64,000 bases of DNA, from assembly GCA_001870995.2 (NCBI GenBank), contig MLAV02000022.1, positions 1-64,000 on the forward strand, in the 5' to 3' direction. A model generated the notes under the pieces. The model saw nothing but the letters and a program-made list of their open reading frames with translations, had not been told where the DNA came from and ran no database searches. The DNA is from Chitinophaga sp. CB10 (GTDB taxonomy: Bacteria; Bacteroidota; Bacteroidia; Chitinophagales; Chitinophagaceae). Positions 52,239 through 61,293 of the stretch are shown one piece after another (position 1 is the stretch's first letter; each line of letters starts with the position of its first letter). The position numbers were made by a program, and so were the translations under genes.

Positions 52239-53108
52239 TTACAGGAATCCCATCTTTCCGGCGTTATAGTCTTCGATGGCCTGGACGATTTCCTCTTCAT
52301 TATTCATCACAAACGGGCCATATGCGAAGATCGGCTCATCAATAGGTTCGCCGCTAAGCAGCAGGATGGAAGCGTCTTCCAGGGCGGTGATGGTAATGTC
52401 GGTACCATTTTTATCGAAGAAGAGCGTTTCTACTGCAGTGCCGGTTGTTCCGTCAAAATCAGCCTGTCCGTGCATGATCACTGCCATGGTGTTAAAATGC
52501 GCAGGGAAGGCAGCCGTTACGGTATCGCCTTTTTTCAACTGCACGTCCAGTACGTTTACCGGGGAGTAGGTGCTGGCAGCGCCTTTCTGGCCGTTGAATT
52601 CACCGGCGATCACACGCAGGTAGCTGTTGCCGGACAGCTGTACAACGGGGATTTCCGCTTTGGTCAGGTTCTGGTAATGCGGCTGCTCAGATTTATACGC
52701 TTTAGGCAGGTTTACCCAGAGCTGCGCCATTTCTACCTTTCCGCCTTGTTTGCTGAAGGCTGTTTCATGTTTTTCTTCGTGTACGATGCCATTTGCGGCA
52801 GTCATCCACTGCACATCGCCGGGCGCCAGTTTACCGTAGCTGCCGGTGGAGTCGCGGTGTTCCAGGGCTCCCTGGTACACCACTGTAACGGTTTCAAACC
52901 CTTTGTGCGGGTGTTGGTCCACACCGCGGGGCCTGTTGGTGGGAGGGAAGTAGGCAGGCGCGCCGTAGTCCATTAAGATGAACGGGCTTACGCGGTTACC
53001 TTCATTCCTGGTACCTCCGGGCAGTACGCTGTGTACCCTGAAACCATCGCCTACCATGTGAGGGGCAGGTGCTTTATAAATGTCTGTTACATGTTTTACT
53101 GTTTTCAT
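52239..53108 (-). CDS. Pirin-family protein
   Basis: This 289-residue bicupin is a full-length pirin. The metal-binding residues are in GVDQHPHKGFETVTVVY (His pair) and AANGIVHEEKHETAF (His and Glu). The C-terminal pirin_C cupin is complete (TVTAAFPAHFNTMAVIMHG). It is the second pirin in this block, and longer and distinct from the one at 50184. Between it and the AraC-type gene is a 143-base gap with its own promoter region. Confidence 0.94.
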   Translation of the reverse strand: MKTVKHVTDIYKAPAPHMVGDGFRVHSVLPGGTRNEGNRVSPFILMDYGAPAYFPPTNRPRGVDQHPHKGFETVTVVYQGALEHRDSTGSYGKLAPGDVQWMTAANGIVHEEKHETAFSKQGGKVEMAQLWVNLPKAYKSEQPHYQNLTKAEIPVVQLSGNSYLRVIAGEFNGQKGAASTYSPVNVLDVQLKKGDTVTAAFPAHFNTMAVIMHGQADFDGTTGTAVETLFFDKNGTDITITALEDASILLLSGEPIDEPIFAYGPFVMNNEEEIVQAIEDYNAGKMGFL

Positions 53109-53251
53109 ATTGTCCTCCTGTTAAGACGATACAAAATTACGTGTTGCAACATCGATGTAAAATGGATAAAACTCAGGGAGTAATGGACTTTTTTTGGGGG
53201 AGGTTCCCGGGGAGGTGATATGAATAGGTAAAAAGCCTGGGGTTTTTGTGG

Positions 53252-54157
53252 TTATTCCGCCGGATTCACCGCCCTCGACGCCTCCTTAAACTCGGAAGGA
53301 CTCTGGTTCGTGTACTTCTTAAAAAACCGGCTGAAATAATGCGGGTCTTCAAACCCCAGCTTATACGCAATCTCCTTCGCGGTAAGATCCGTAAAATGCA
53401 AATAGCGCTGGGCTTCCAGGATCACCCGGTTACGGATATGCTCCCCGGCGGTAATCCCGGATAATTGCTTGCTGATTTCATTCAGCAGCACCGGCTTGAT
53501 ATATAATAAATTAGCGTAATCCGAAACATTTTTCAGCTCTACATACTTCTCCTCAATTAAATTCTTGAAATTCAGGAAGATAGAGCTGTTGTGCGCACTG
53601 GTTTGCTCCGGTGTGGAAATAACGCTTTCCCCTTTCACCCGGGAAGCCAGTACCAGGAAATAACGGAGCAGGCCATGCAGGGCGGTATCATAATCAGGCT
53701 CCTGCAGACTCAGTTCCTTCATCATCAGGCTGATTACCGCTTCAAAATCCTTTGATTCTTCTTCGTTAAGCCGGATGATGGAGCTAAACTGGTTATTGAA
53801 AAACAGGCTGGATTTAATGGCGGAGACCTGCGACTGATCCCGCAGGCACATAAAAGCATCCTGGAAGGCGATCATATAGCCTTCAATCTTCTCGCTGGAC
53901 CGGATGTTGTGCACCTGGCCCGGCGCCAGGAAGAACAGGGTATTTTCCTTCACCTCATGCACTACCGAATCAATCGTCTGGGTGAGCTTTCCGCTTTTGA
54001 TCCAATAAATGGTGTAGAAATCATGCCGGTGCGGCACGCCTATCTGCTGGAAAAAAGTATTTCCCAACTCGCACAATCCGGATACGATAAAAGTAGGATT
54101 GGTATGCGCATAATCCGGTAAGGACACAATTTCAATATTACCACGTTTCTCAGCCAT
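53252..54157 (-). CDS. AraC-family transcriptional regulator
   Basis: This 301-residue regulator has a cupin-like sensing domain (residues about 25-115, with GVPHRHDFYTIYWIKSG) and two C-terminal helix-turn-helix motifs (LLNEISKQLSGITAGEHIRN and AKEIAYKLGFEDPHYFSRFF). It overlaps scpA by eight bases at its start, so its translation is probably coupled to scpA. Its position just upstream of the pirin-YceI-OsmC-pirin block makes it a plausible regulator of that block, but this is inference. Confidence 0.93.
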   Translation of the reverse strand: MAEKRGNIEIVSLPDYAHTNPTFIVSGLCELGNTFFQQIGVPHRHDFYTIYWIKSGKLTQTIDSVVHEVKENTLFFLAPGQVHNIRSSEKIEGYMIAFQDAFMCLRDQSQVSAIKSSLFFNNQFSSIIRLNEEESKDFEAVISLMMKELSLQEPDYDTALHGLLRYFLVLASRVKGESVISTPEQTSAHNSSIFLNFKNLIEEKYVELKNVSDYANLLYIKPVLLNEISKQLSGITAGEHIRNRVILEAQRYLHFTDLTAKEIAYKLGFEDPHYFSRFFKKYTNQSPSEFKEASRAVNPAE

Positions 54158-54941
54158 CGATTACTACTCCTGCAGGTTCTTCCTCCCTGTCGGAAGGATC
54201 TATGTATTCAATAATAAAGTTATTTCTGCCTTCGCCCACCATAATGCCCAAATGCTTCATCTGTACCAGTTCCAGCATACTGAGGAAGAGGAAGATGGCA
54301 TGCACCCTGTCTTTACAGTGATCAAAGATTTTTTCAAAAGATAAAGTCCTTTCAGCGCGGGCCAGCTCCTCCATGTACATCCTGGAACCTTCCATGGTAT
54401 AATCGTACTTGTACACCACGTGCTGGGGCTTGTTATCCCGCTCTTTCATACGCTGCATCACCTTTTCAAACGTTTTCGCCAGTTTGAAAAGGGTAAGCGT
54501 CTGCACTTCTGTGCCCTCGCTGGTAGCCTCGCCGATTTCAGCGAGCTCCTTCTGGATATTTCCGCGCTTCACCGCCAGCAGCCGCTCCGCCTCCATTTCA
54601 GCCAGTTCCATGGCCGCCTGCTTGTAACGCTTGTATTCCAGGATCTTATCAATCAGCTCCAGTCGCGGATCAATCTCGTTCCCCTGCTCATCCAGCTCCT
54701 TGCGCGGCAAAAGCATCTTGGCTTTGATACGCATCAGCGTGGATACAAACAGGATGAACTCACTCGCCAGTTCAATATTGAGCGACTCAATATGATGGAT
54801 ATAATCCAGGAAGTCCTGCGTCAGCTTGTTGATGGGGATATTGTAAATATCCAGTTCATCGCGCTCGATGAAAAACAACAACAGGTCAAACGGTCCTTCG
54901 AACTGCGGTAGTACTATTTTGTAGGTAGATTGTTCAGCCAC
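54150..54941 (-). CDS. scpA: Segregation and condensation protein A
   Basis: This 263-residue kleisin bridges SMC heads in bacterial chromosome condensation, together with ScpB. The family start reads YKIVLPQFEGPFDLLLFFIERDELDIYNIPI and continues with the SEFILFVSTLMRIKAKMLLP helix. The C-terminal winged-helix segment reads IFLFLSMLELVQMKHLGI. The length is normal. The gene ends eight bases inside the AraC gene, an unusual pairing. No scpB is in the window. Confidence 0.95.
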   Translation of the reverse strand: MAEQSTYKIVLPQFEGPFDLLLFFIERDELDIYNIPINKLTQDFLDYIHHIESLNIELASEFILFVSTLMRIKAKMLLPRKELDEQGNEIDPRLELIDKILEYKRYKQAAMELAEMEAERLLAVKRGNIQKELAEIGEATSEGTEVQTLTLFKLAKTFEKVMQRMKERDNKPQHVVYKYDYTMEGSRMYMEELARAERTLSFEKIFDHCKDRVHAIFLFLSMLELVQMKHLGIMVGEGRNNFIIEYIDPSDREEEPAGVVIDG

Positions 54942-54959
54942 GGTATCTGTTTAATTATC

Positions 54960-54985
54960 GCAGGGGCTGAAAATTCAGCCCCTGC
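54960..54985 (-). terminator. Terminator hairpin after the DUF3078-like gene
   Basis: GCAGGGGCTGAA (54960-54971) pairs perfectly with TTCAGCCCCTGC (54974-54985) over a 2-base loop. It lies 30 bases after the DUF3078-like stop. The T-tail is weak. Confidence 0.6.
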
Positions 54986-55015
54986 ATATATCAAAAATAA
55001 CAAAATTCCCGCTAA

Positions 55016-55963
55016 TCAAAACTTCGCCGTAAACCCGATCCCGATTACCTGCTTGATCTGCAGTCGGGCCCCTTCCACGCCGGTTTTGCTGTCCTTGATC
55101 TTGGTGTCATCGTCATAGATCATGTCCAGCGTAAGCAGGGCGGAAATCCACTTGTTCACCTTCAGTTCCAATGCGTTGGTTAAGAACATATCCACATTCT
55201 GCGGGTTATGCCGGTAGTCGGAGAAAAGGTCTAACCGGCCCTTATATGTCATATTCTTTGCAAATGTTTTAATATAATTGGCAGAGAGATAAGCACCCAT
55301 CTCATATTTCATGTGTTTGCCTGAATCCACGCCAAAAGCACCCATTCTGGACAGGTATTGGTCCATCACCACTACGAAACGGGCCGTAATGGGAGAAAGG
55401 AAGAGGGAAAAGTCCTTATTGGGCTTGTAATCAAAACCCGGAGATACCAGCACATAGGCAGGGGAAAAAAACGTAGAGTTAAACTGCGGCGTGGTATCAG
55501 ATGGGTACAGGTAACCGTCGGTAAACTGGGTCCTGAGGTTCACCAGCCCGCTTACAAACCAGTTTCTGCCAATATCATAGCCATATTTGGAGGTCAGGTC
55601 AATGCGGTCGTCACTCTTACGGCTGCCCAAACTGGTGGTATTGATATAACCGTAGGCCAGGTCTGCCACGTTACTCCATTCTCTCCGCCCATTTTTATAA
55701 TTAGCCCACGCAAAAATGGTGGACCCCAGCGAAAAGGAAAAGTTGTCGCCCCCTGCAGCCCAGTTACTCAGGGAGCCCTGGTTGATGTTCACGTTAATGT
55801 TCATTCCCTTGAACCAGAGCTTGGGGATAGTATCTTTATCATCTCTCTTCTTCAGCTTCTTGGCCGCTTCATCCCGGTCCGTCTTCATCCAGTCATTTTG
55901 TGCCTGCGCCGTAAACACAAACACGCACAGCAGGCATGCTATGGATAAAGTAAATTTTCTCAT
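55016..55963 (-). CDS. DUF3078-family exported barrel-like protein
   Basis: This 315-residue protein has a signal peptide (residues 1-21, ending FTAQAQ). The mature part shows the Bacteroidota DUF3078 pattern: KLWFKGMNINVNINQGSLSN, WSNVADLAYGYINTTS, YGYDIGRNWFVSGLV and a terminal IKQVIGIGFTAKF with Phe at the end, as in outer-membrane proteins. The function is unknown. It lies downstream of mscL in the same orientation, but with its own promoter region. Confidence 0.88.
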   Translation of the reverse strand: MRKFTLSIACLLCVFVFTAQAQNDWMKTDRDEAAKKLKKRDDKDTIPKLWFKGMNINVNINQGSLSNWAAGGDNFSFSLGSTIFAWANYKNGRREWSNVADLAYGYINTTSLGSRKSDDRIDLTSKYGYDIGRNWFVSGLVNLRTQFTDGYLYPSDTTPQFNSTFFSPAYVLVSPGFDYKPNKDFSLFLSPITARFVVVMDQYLSRMGAFGVDSGKHMKYEMGAYLSANYIKTFAKNMTYKGRLDLFSDYRHNPQNVDMFLTNALELKVNKWISALLTLDMIYDDDTKIKDSKTGVEGARLQIKQVIGIGFTAKF

Positions 55964-56002
55964 CTATTTGATATTTAAGTTTGGATTATACAAAAGCAGG
56001 AA

Positions 56003-56038
56003 AGAAAAGAACCATGCCCGCAGGCATGATCCTTTTCT
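56003..56038 (-). terminator. Terminator of mscL
   Basis: A 16-base stem with two mismatches (56003-56018 with 56023-56038) around a CGCA loop lies 29 bases after the mscL stop. Confidence 0.7.
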
Positions 56039-56066
56039 AAATCATTACAGCGTATATGCGATAAGG

Positions 56067-56495
56067 TTATTTGGATTTGATAGCATCGCGGATTTCGATG
56101 AGCAGTTTCTCCTGGGTGGTAAGTTCAGCAGGAGCAGGGGCTTCTTCTTTCTTACGGGTAAGCCTGTTCATGAATTTCACCAACATGAAAATACAGAAAG
56201 CGATAATCACGAAATCAAGCACGCTTTGGAGGAACGCTCCCCAGGCCAGCACGTTTACACCCGCCGCCTTGGCTTCTTCCAGCGTTTTGAAGTTGGTGGT
56301 GTTATCGAAGGATAACACAGTGAATTTGTCCTTAAAGTTCACACCGTTTAAGAAAATACTAACGATAGGCATCAATAAGTTATCCACGAGTGATGTAACG
56401 ATCTTTCCAAAAGCGCCTCCAATAATCACACCCACAGCAAGATCCATTACATTGCCCTTTAAAGCAAATTCTTTAAACTCCTTAATGAACGACAT
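56067..56495 (-). CDS. mscL: Large-conductance mechanosensitive channel
   Basis: This 142-residue inner-membrane channel opens on membrane tension to relieve osmotic pressure. The first helix is the family signature (FALKGNVMDLAVGVIIGGAF, with GAFGKIVTSLV), and the second transmembrane helix reads FVIIAFCIFMLVKFMN. A basic C-terminal tail and coiled coil follow. The length and layout are normal. Confidence 0.97.
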   Translation of the reverse strand: MSFIKEFKEFALKGNVMDLAVGVIIGGAFGKIVTSLVDNLLMPIVSIFLNGVNFKDKFTVLSFDNTTNFKTLEEAKAAGVNVLAWGAFLQSVLDFVIIAFCIFMLVKFMNRLTRKKEEAPAPAELTTQEKLLIEIRDAIKSK

Positions 56496-56572
56496 AATGA
56501 AAGGTTTTAGTGGTTAAAGTTTCTGTAAACAAAAGTAGTATTTAAATACGGAACGCATTCATTGACAATCTA

Positions 56573-57319
56573 TTATTTCTTCAGACGGGGATATTTCATC
56601 TTCAGGGATTTTAGTGTATCCCTCAACGTTAACGCAATCAGGTATTCCTTGTACCAGTTCTGATCTGCCGGCACGACCATCCAGGGGATGTAGTTACAGT
56701 TGTTGATCGCATCCTCATACGCGCTCATGTATTTGTCCCAGAGCTTTGACTCTTCCAGGTCCTTCTCATTGTATTTCCACATTTTCCGCGGATCTTCCGT
56801 ACGCTCTACGAGGCGCTGCTGCTGCGCTTCGTGGGATACGTGCAGGTAAAATTTCAGGATCTGCGTGTTCCCGTGCACTGCCAGCAACTTCTCAAAATCA
56901 TTGATAGCATCCATCCGCTTATAGGCGGTTTTATCATCGATCCACTTATGCACCCGTTGGATGAGGATATCCTCGTAGTGCGACCGGTTAAACACCTGGA
57001 TCATGCCTCTTCCCGGAGCATGCTGATGTACGCGCCAGAGGAAATCGTGATCCGCCTCTTCAGGGGTAGGCGCTTTAAAGGAATGAACGGTAACGCCCTG
57101 CGGATTTAGCGTGCCGGTAACGTTCTTTATTACGCCGTCCTTGCCGCTGGCGTCCATGCCCTGCACAATCAGCAATACGCTATGCTTATGCTCTGCGTAC
57201 ATTAAGTTCTGTAACTCGTCCAACTCCTCCAATATCTCTTTGGTAAGGGCCTTGGTTTTGTCTTTATCAAATTTTTTGGGTGCTGAAGTTTTGATGTCTG
57301 CTAACTTGATTTTGCCCAT
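56573..57319 (-). CDS. Polyphosphate kinase 2-family protein (PPK2)
   Basis: This 248-residue cytoplasmic kinase uses polyphosphate to phosphorylate nucleotides. The Walker A loop is visible (VQGMDASGKDGVIKNV, residues about 55), with the lid-region segment APTPEEADHDFLWRVHQHAPG and the RSHYEDILIQRVH helix. The length fits the class I/III PPK2 group. Which nucleotide it prefers (ADP, GDP or AMP) cannot be said from the sequence. Confidence 0.93.
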   Translation of the reverse strand: MGKIKLADIKTSAPKKFDKDKTKALTKEILEELDELQNLMYAEHKHSVLLIVQGMDASGKDGVIKNVTGTLNPQGVTVHSFKAPTPEEADHDFLWRVHQHAPGRGMIQVFNRSHYEDILIQRVHKWIDDKTAYKRMDAINDFEKLLAVHGNTQILKFYLHVSHEAQQQRLVERTEDPRKMWKYNEKDLEESKLWDKYMSAYEDAINNCNYIPWMVVPADQNWYKEYLIALTLRDTLKSLKMKYPRLKK

Positions 57320-57437
57320 AGCTATTTGGTTCTTAATTTAAATGTAACAAAATGTAGCCAGTAGTGTTGACTTAGCACCTATTCTTTTTGATATCTGATC
57401 GTATAATCTCACCTTTGCTGTCATAAAATTCTGCCAC

Positions 57438-58313
57438 TTGAACCAACGAATAGTAAACTGGGGCATATTTCTGCTATTGTCGCTCACCTGGGGTAGCTCC
57501 TTCATCTTAATGAAAATAGGGCTGGAAGCCTTTAGGCCTTACCAGGTAGCCAGTCTGCGACTGGTAGCCGCCGGCCTGGCGCTATTGCCCTTCCTGCCCA
57601 AGGCCCTGAAGGCAACGCCTATACGTAAATTACCCATTATCATCCTATCCGGCCTGCTGGGCAACGGCATCCCGGCCTTCCTCTTTTGCCTGGCCGAAAC
57701 CCGGATCGACAGCTCCCTGGCCGGCATCCTCAACTCGCTCACCCCGCTGATGGCCCTCGTTACCGGCTTCCTTATCTTCAAGGCGCCCATCAAAAAGAAA
57801 CAGCTAACCGGCGTTTGCGTAGGCCTGCTGGGAGTAGTGCTCCTCTTCAGCAGCAAAGGTGTTGCAACAGATAAATATTGGTATTATGGCCTGCTGGTCA
57901 TTGCAGCCACTATCAGCTATGGGGCCAACATCAGCCTGGTAGGGCACCACCTGCAAGGCTTCGGCTCCTTACAACTGGGATCGATCGCCATGTTCTTCTG
58001 TGGCATGTTTACCCTGCCGGTATTACTATTTACGGATTTCTTTCCACAGTTTGCCGGGCCGGCGGCGCCCTGGCGCTCGCTGGGAGCGGGGTTGATACTG
58101 GGCGTTATGGGTACCGGCGTGGCCGCCGTGCTATTTTACCTGCTGATCCGCAGGGCAGGAGGGATGGCCGCCTCCATGGTCACTTATGCATTACCGATAG
58201 TGGCAATGGGCTGGGGCTTCCTGGCCAATGAACCCATCACCTGGATGCAGGTTGCCTGTATGTTTATCATCCTCTTCGGCGTGTACCTGGTCAACAAGGC
58301 CAAAAAAGCATAA
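57438..58313 (+). CDS. DMT-superfamily EamA transporter
   Basis: This 291-residue inner-membrane protein has ten predicted helices in two EamA repeats (FLLLSLTWGSSFILMKIGL and YALPIVAMGWGFLANEPI). Such exporters move amino acids or other small metabolites. The start codon is most likely TTG at 57438, because no ATG lies upstream in frame before a stop and the next Met is inside the first helix. A perfect terminator follows. Confidence 0.88.
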   Translation: MNQRIVNWGIFLLLSLTWGSSFILMKIGLEAFRPYQVASLRLVAAGLALLPFLPKALKATPIRKLPIIILSGLLGNGIPAFLFCLAETRIDSSLAGILNSLTPLMALVTGFLIFKAPIKKKQLTGVCVGLLGVVLLFSSKGVATDKYWYYGLLVIAATISYGANISLVGHHLQGFGSLQLGSIAMFFCGMFTLPVLLFTDFFPQFAGPAAPWRSLGAGLILGVMGTGVAAVLFYLLIRRAGGMAASMVTYALPIVAMGWGFLANEPITWMQVACMFIILFGVYLVNKAKKA

Positions 58314-58347
58314 AAAAAGCTCCGGATGACACACCCGGAGCTTTTTT
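58313..58347. terminator. Bidirectional terminator between the DMT gene and frr
   Basis: A-run plus GCTCCGG (58313-58325) pairs perfectly with CCGGAGC plus T-run (58335-58347) over a 9-base loop, giving U-rich tails in both directions. Confidence 0.9.
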
Positions 58348-58368
58348 AAATATGATTGCCGACCAGCC

Positions 58369-58932
58369 TTAGATAGACATGATTTCTTTTTCTTTGGCTT
58401 CGCAATGCTTGTCGATCAGGACAATATTTTTGTCGGTCAGCTGCTGGATATCAGCCTCTGCATCCTTCGCGGTATCCTCGCTCAGACCTTCTTTCTGCAG
58501 TTTCTTGATACTTTCAATGGCTTCGCGGCGGATATTACGAACGGCAATTTTTGCCTGTTCACCTTCTCCGTTCACCCTTTTCACAAATTCCCTTCTTCTT
58601 TCTTCCGTGAGTGGTGGCAGGAATAAACGGATAATTACACCGTCGTTCTGAGGGTTCAGACCGATATTGGATGCGATGATCGCCCTTTCAATCGGCTGAA
58701 GCATATTTTTTTCCCATGGTTGAATAGTCAGCGTACGGGCATCGGCAACAGCAACATTGGCCACCTGATTCAGTGCAGTGGGAGCGCCGTAATAATCCAC
58801 ATGAATACCATCCAGAATTTGTGGATTGGCTTTACCAGCTCTGACTTTTGTCAATTCCACTTCCAGGTGCCCGATGGCTTTCTTCATCGAGTCCGCTGCA
58901 TCATCAAGGATAAGCGTTAGATCGTCTTGCAT
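58369..58932 (-). CDS. frr: Ribosome recycling factor
   Basis: This 187-residue protein separates ribosomal subunits after termination, together with EF-G. The three-helix bundle and small beta domain are visible: MKKAIGHLEVELTKVRAGKA, ILDGIHVDYYGAPTALNQVA, LTEERRREFVKRVNGEGEQA and the final KHCEAKEKEIMSI. The length is normal for RRF. No pyrH or tsf gene is adjacent. Confidence 0.97.
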   Translation of the reverse strand: MQDDLTLILDDAADSMKKAIGHLEVELTKVRAGKANPQILDGIHVDYYGAPTALNQVANVAVADARTLTIQPWEKNMLQPIERAIIASNIGLNPQNDGVIIRLFLPPLTEERRREFVKRVNGEGEQAKIAVRNIRREAIESIKKLQKEGLSEDTAKDAEADIQQLTDKNIVLIDKHCEAKEKEIMSI

Positions 58933-59011
58933 AACATAAATAGTTAAGTGCCTGCAAACCTACAGGTTTTCTTTTAATCGTCAAAGTATAGCGCTGTTTA
59001 AGCTACTAAAA

Positions 59012-59037
59012 AAGGGTAGCAAATGCTTGCTACCCTT
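59012..59037 (-). terminator. Terminator of the WecA/TagO-like gene
   Basis: AAGGGTAGCAA (59012-59022) pairs perfectly with TTGCTACCCTT (59027-59037). On the minus strand a T-run follows. Confidence 0.8.
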
Positions 59038-59056
59038 GTAAAATATGGTAAGACGT

Positions 59057-60214
59057 TTACTTATCCTGTAATACGCCGTCGTTGGTCACTCTCAAAATCT
59101 TAGGGGGAGTCTGGTGCGCTACATTTTCAGGCGTAGCCACCTGGAGGTTCACGGCCGTTTGCGCCTCAGCGAGGGCAGCCAGCTTGCGTTTGCGGGCCAG
59201 GTACAGAATACCGGTCAGCCCCATGGCAGAGGTAACTACCACTACCACCATCGCCGTGGTGCCAATGCCCTGTAAAGCGAAGGCTGCGGCAATGTAAACG
59301 GCATTTACCGTTACGGATACCAGTGTAGTTTGCTTATGGTTGAGTTTCAGATCCAGCAGGTAGTGGTGGATGTGATTTCTGTCGGCAGAAAACGGCGAAC
59401 GCCCTTGCAGCATTCTTACGGCAAACACCCGGAGGGTATCAAAAAGCGGCACGATCAGTATCGCTACAGCCACGCCCGGGGTAGCGGTGATCGGCATTTT
59501 ACCGGCCGGGTTGCCTGCCACGTCGATGAATTTGATCACCAGCACGGCATTTACCAACCCGATCAGGAGCGAGCCGGTGTCGCCCATGAATATTTTGGCA
59601 GGGGAGATATTGTAAATCAGGAAGCTAGCCAGTCCGCCGGCCAGGGAGAAGCCCAGCACCGCATAGGTGATTTCGCCCACGTGCAGGAAATACGCTCCCA
59701 GGATGGCGCTCACCAGCAATCCGATGCTACCGGCCTGCCCGTCTACCCCGTCAATGAGGTTAAAGGCGTTGATCACCACGATGAAGGTGAAATAGGTAAG
59801 CATCAGGCTGATACTGCCCGGCAATTCATATATACCCAGGAAGCCATACATGTTGGAAATCTGCAGGTTACCGAGATAAATGATTGCAAATGAGGCAAGT
59901 AGCTGTCCGATTAATTTTTTAAGGGGAGATAACCCAACGATGTCATCCTTCATTCCCACCATGAAAATGATGAAAAATGCCGCCATCATGTACTGGAAGG
60001 GGGAGTTTTGCAGCACGGGTACGCAAACCGCAGCTGCAATGATGAAGCCTGAGAAAAAGCCCATTCCGCCAAGGGTGGGAATACGCTTCTTGTGAGCTTT
60101 CCTTTCGTCCGGTTCGTCGTAGAGGTGTTTTAATTCCGCGACCTTAATAAGGATCGGAATTGAAAAATAGGTCACAACAAAACTTAGGACGGTAGCAATT
60201 AATACATTCTCCAT
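59057..60214 (-). CDS. Undecaprenyl-phosphate glycosyl-1-phosphate transferase (WecA/TagO-like)
   Basis: This 385-residue polytopic enzyme moves a sugar-1-phosphate from a UDP-sugar onto undecaprenyl phosphate. Ten or eleven membrane helices are visible. The catalytic Asp-rich loop reads MVGMKDDIVGLSPLKK, with AFNLIDGVDGQAGS and IFMGDTGSLLIG following, as in the WecA/TagO branch of the MraY family. It therefore probably starts surface polysaccharide synthesis. No glycosyltransferase cluster is adjacent. Confidence 0.92.
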   Translation of the reverse strand: MENVLIATVLSFVVTYFSIPILIKVAELKHLYDEPDERKAHKKRIPTLGGMGFFSGFIIAAAVCVPVLQNSPFQYMMAAFFIIFMVGMKDDIVGLSPLKKLIGQLLASFAIIYLGNLQISNMYGFLGIYELPGSISLMLTYFTFIVVINAFNLIDGVDGQAGSIGLLVSAILGAYFLHVGEITYAVLGFSLAGGLASFLIYNISPAKIFMGDTGSLLIGLVNAVLVIKFIDVAGNPAGKMPITATPGVAVAILIVPLFDTLRVFAVRMLQGRSPFSADRNHIHHYLLDLKLNHKQTTLVSVTVNAVYIAAAFALQGIGTTAMVVVVVTSAMGLTGILYLARKRKLAALAEAQTAVNLQVATPENVAHQTPPKILRVTNDGVLQDK

Positions 60215-60345
60215 TTATCGGGGGGTTAGAGTGCAAAGATATTAATTTCAACGAAATGTGTAAATATTAGCTGAAAAAATAAAGATTTTGTGATATTTTG
60301 GACCCGCAAAAAAACATTCAAACGCCACAATTCTATGAATTCCTC

Positions 60346-60353
60346 TAGTTTTG
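60346..60353 (+). promoter_or_regulatory. Candidate -7 element of the transketolase gene
   Basis: TAGTTTTG matches TAnnTTTG and ends 23 bases before the ATG at 60377. It supports that start over the ATG at 60335, which lies upstream of the element. Confidence 0.45.
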
Positions 60354-60376
60354 CGGCTCTTAAAATCACAAGTATC

Positions 60377-61213
60377 ATGCCACAGCTCCAGGATATAGCT
60401 TCACAGGTAAGAAGAGATATAGTACGAATGGTACATGGTGTTCAGAGCGGACACCCAGGTGGTTCCCTCGGCTGCGCCGATTTCCTGACCGCCCTTTACT
60501 TTAAGATTATGGATCATAAGCCTACGCCGTTTGATATGGATGGCAAGGACCAGGATCTGTTTTTCTTATCCAATGGTCATATCTCCCCGGTATTTTACAG
60601 CGTACTGGCACGTTCAGGATACTTCCCGGTGGCTGAACTGAGCACTTTCCGCAAGCTCAACTCCCGCCTGCAAGGGCACCCCACCACCCACGAACACCTG
60701 CCAGGCGTACGCATCGCCTCCGGCTCCCTCGGCCAGGGTATGAGCGTTGCCATCGGCGCCGCGCTGACCAAGAAACTCAACGGCGATAAACATCTCGTGT
60801 TCTCCCTCCACGGGGACGGCGAGCTGGAAGAAGGCCAGATCTGGGAAGCCGCTATGTTTGCACCGCATCATAAAGTGGATAACCTCATCATCACCATCGA
60901 TGCCAACGGCCAACAGATCGACGGTACCACCGCTGACGTAGCCGGCCTGGGCGACATCGGCGCTAAATTCGAAGTATTCGGATGGCACGTGCTTCACATG
61001 GATGGCAACAACATGGACGAAGTTGTGGCGACGCTCGAAAAAGCGAAATCCCTCACCGGACAAGGCAAACCTATCTGCATCATTATGAAAACCGTAATGG
61101 GCCAGGGGGTTGACTTCATGGAAGGCCACCACGAATGGCATGGTATCGCGCCAAGCGATGAACAACTGGCAAAAGCGCTCGCTCAACTGCCGGAAACACT
61201 GGGCGATTACTAA
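60377..61213 (+). CDS. Transketolase N-terminal (TPP-binding) subunit
   Basis: This 278-residue protein is the PP half of a split transketolase. It holds the TPP diphosphate motif SLHGDGELEEGQIWEAAMFA with the following DANGQQIDGTT, and the opening GVQSGHPGGSLGCADFLTAL. Split transketolases need a C-terminal Pyr-subunit gene, normally next door. Here the plus-strand partner is missing, and the next gene is convergent. ATG at 60377 is chosen from the conserved start and the upstream TAGTTTTG element. The partner may lie elsewhere on the chromosome. Confidence 0.9.
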   Translation: MPQLQDIASQVRRDIVRMVHGVQSGHPGGSLGCADFLTALYFKIMDHKPTPFDMDGKDQDLFFLSNGHISPVFYSVLARSGYFPVAELSTFRKLNSRLQGHPTTHEHLPGVRIASGSLGQGMSVAIGAALTKKLNGDKHLVFSLHGDGELEEGQIWEAAMFAPHHKVDNLIITIDANGQQIDGTTADVAGLGDIGAKFEVFGWHVLHMDGNNMDEVVATLEKAKSLTGQGKPICIIMKTVMGQGVDFMEGHHEWHGIAPSDEQLAKALAQLPETLGDY

Positions 61214-61233
61214 TAATTCAACTCATCTTTCAT

Positions 61234-61273
61234 AAAGCAGCAAAGGAGGCCACAGGGCCTCCTTTGCTGCTTT
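61234..61273. terminator. Strong bidirectional terminator
   Basis: A perfect 18-base-pair stem (61234-61251 with 61256-61273) closes an ACAG loop. It lies between the converging transketolase and LolC/E-like genes. Confidence 0.9.
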
Positions 61274-61293
61274 TATAACATCTTTTGCTATCA

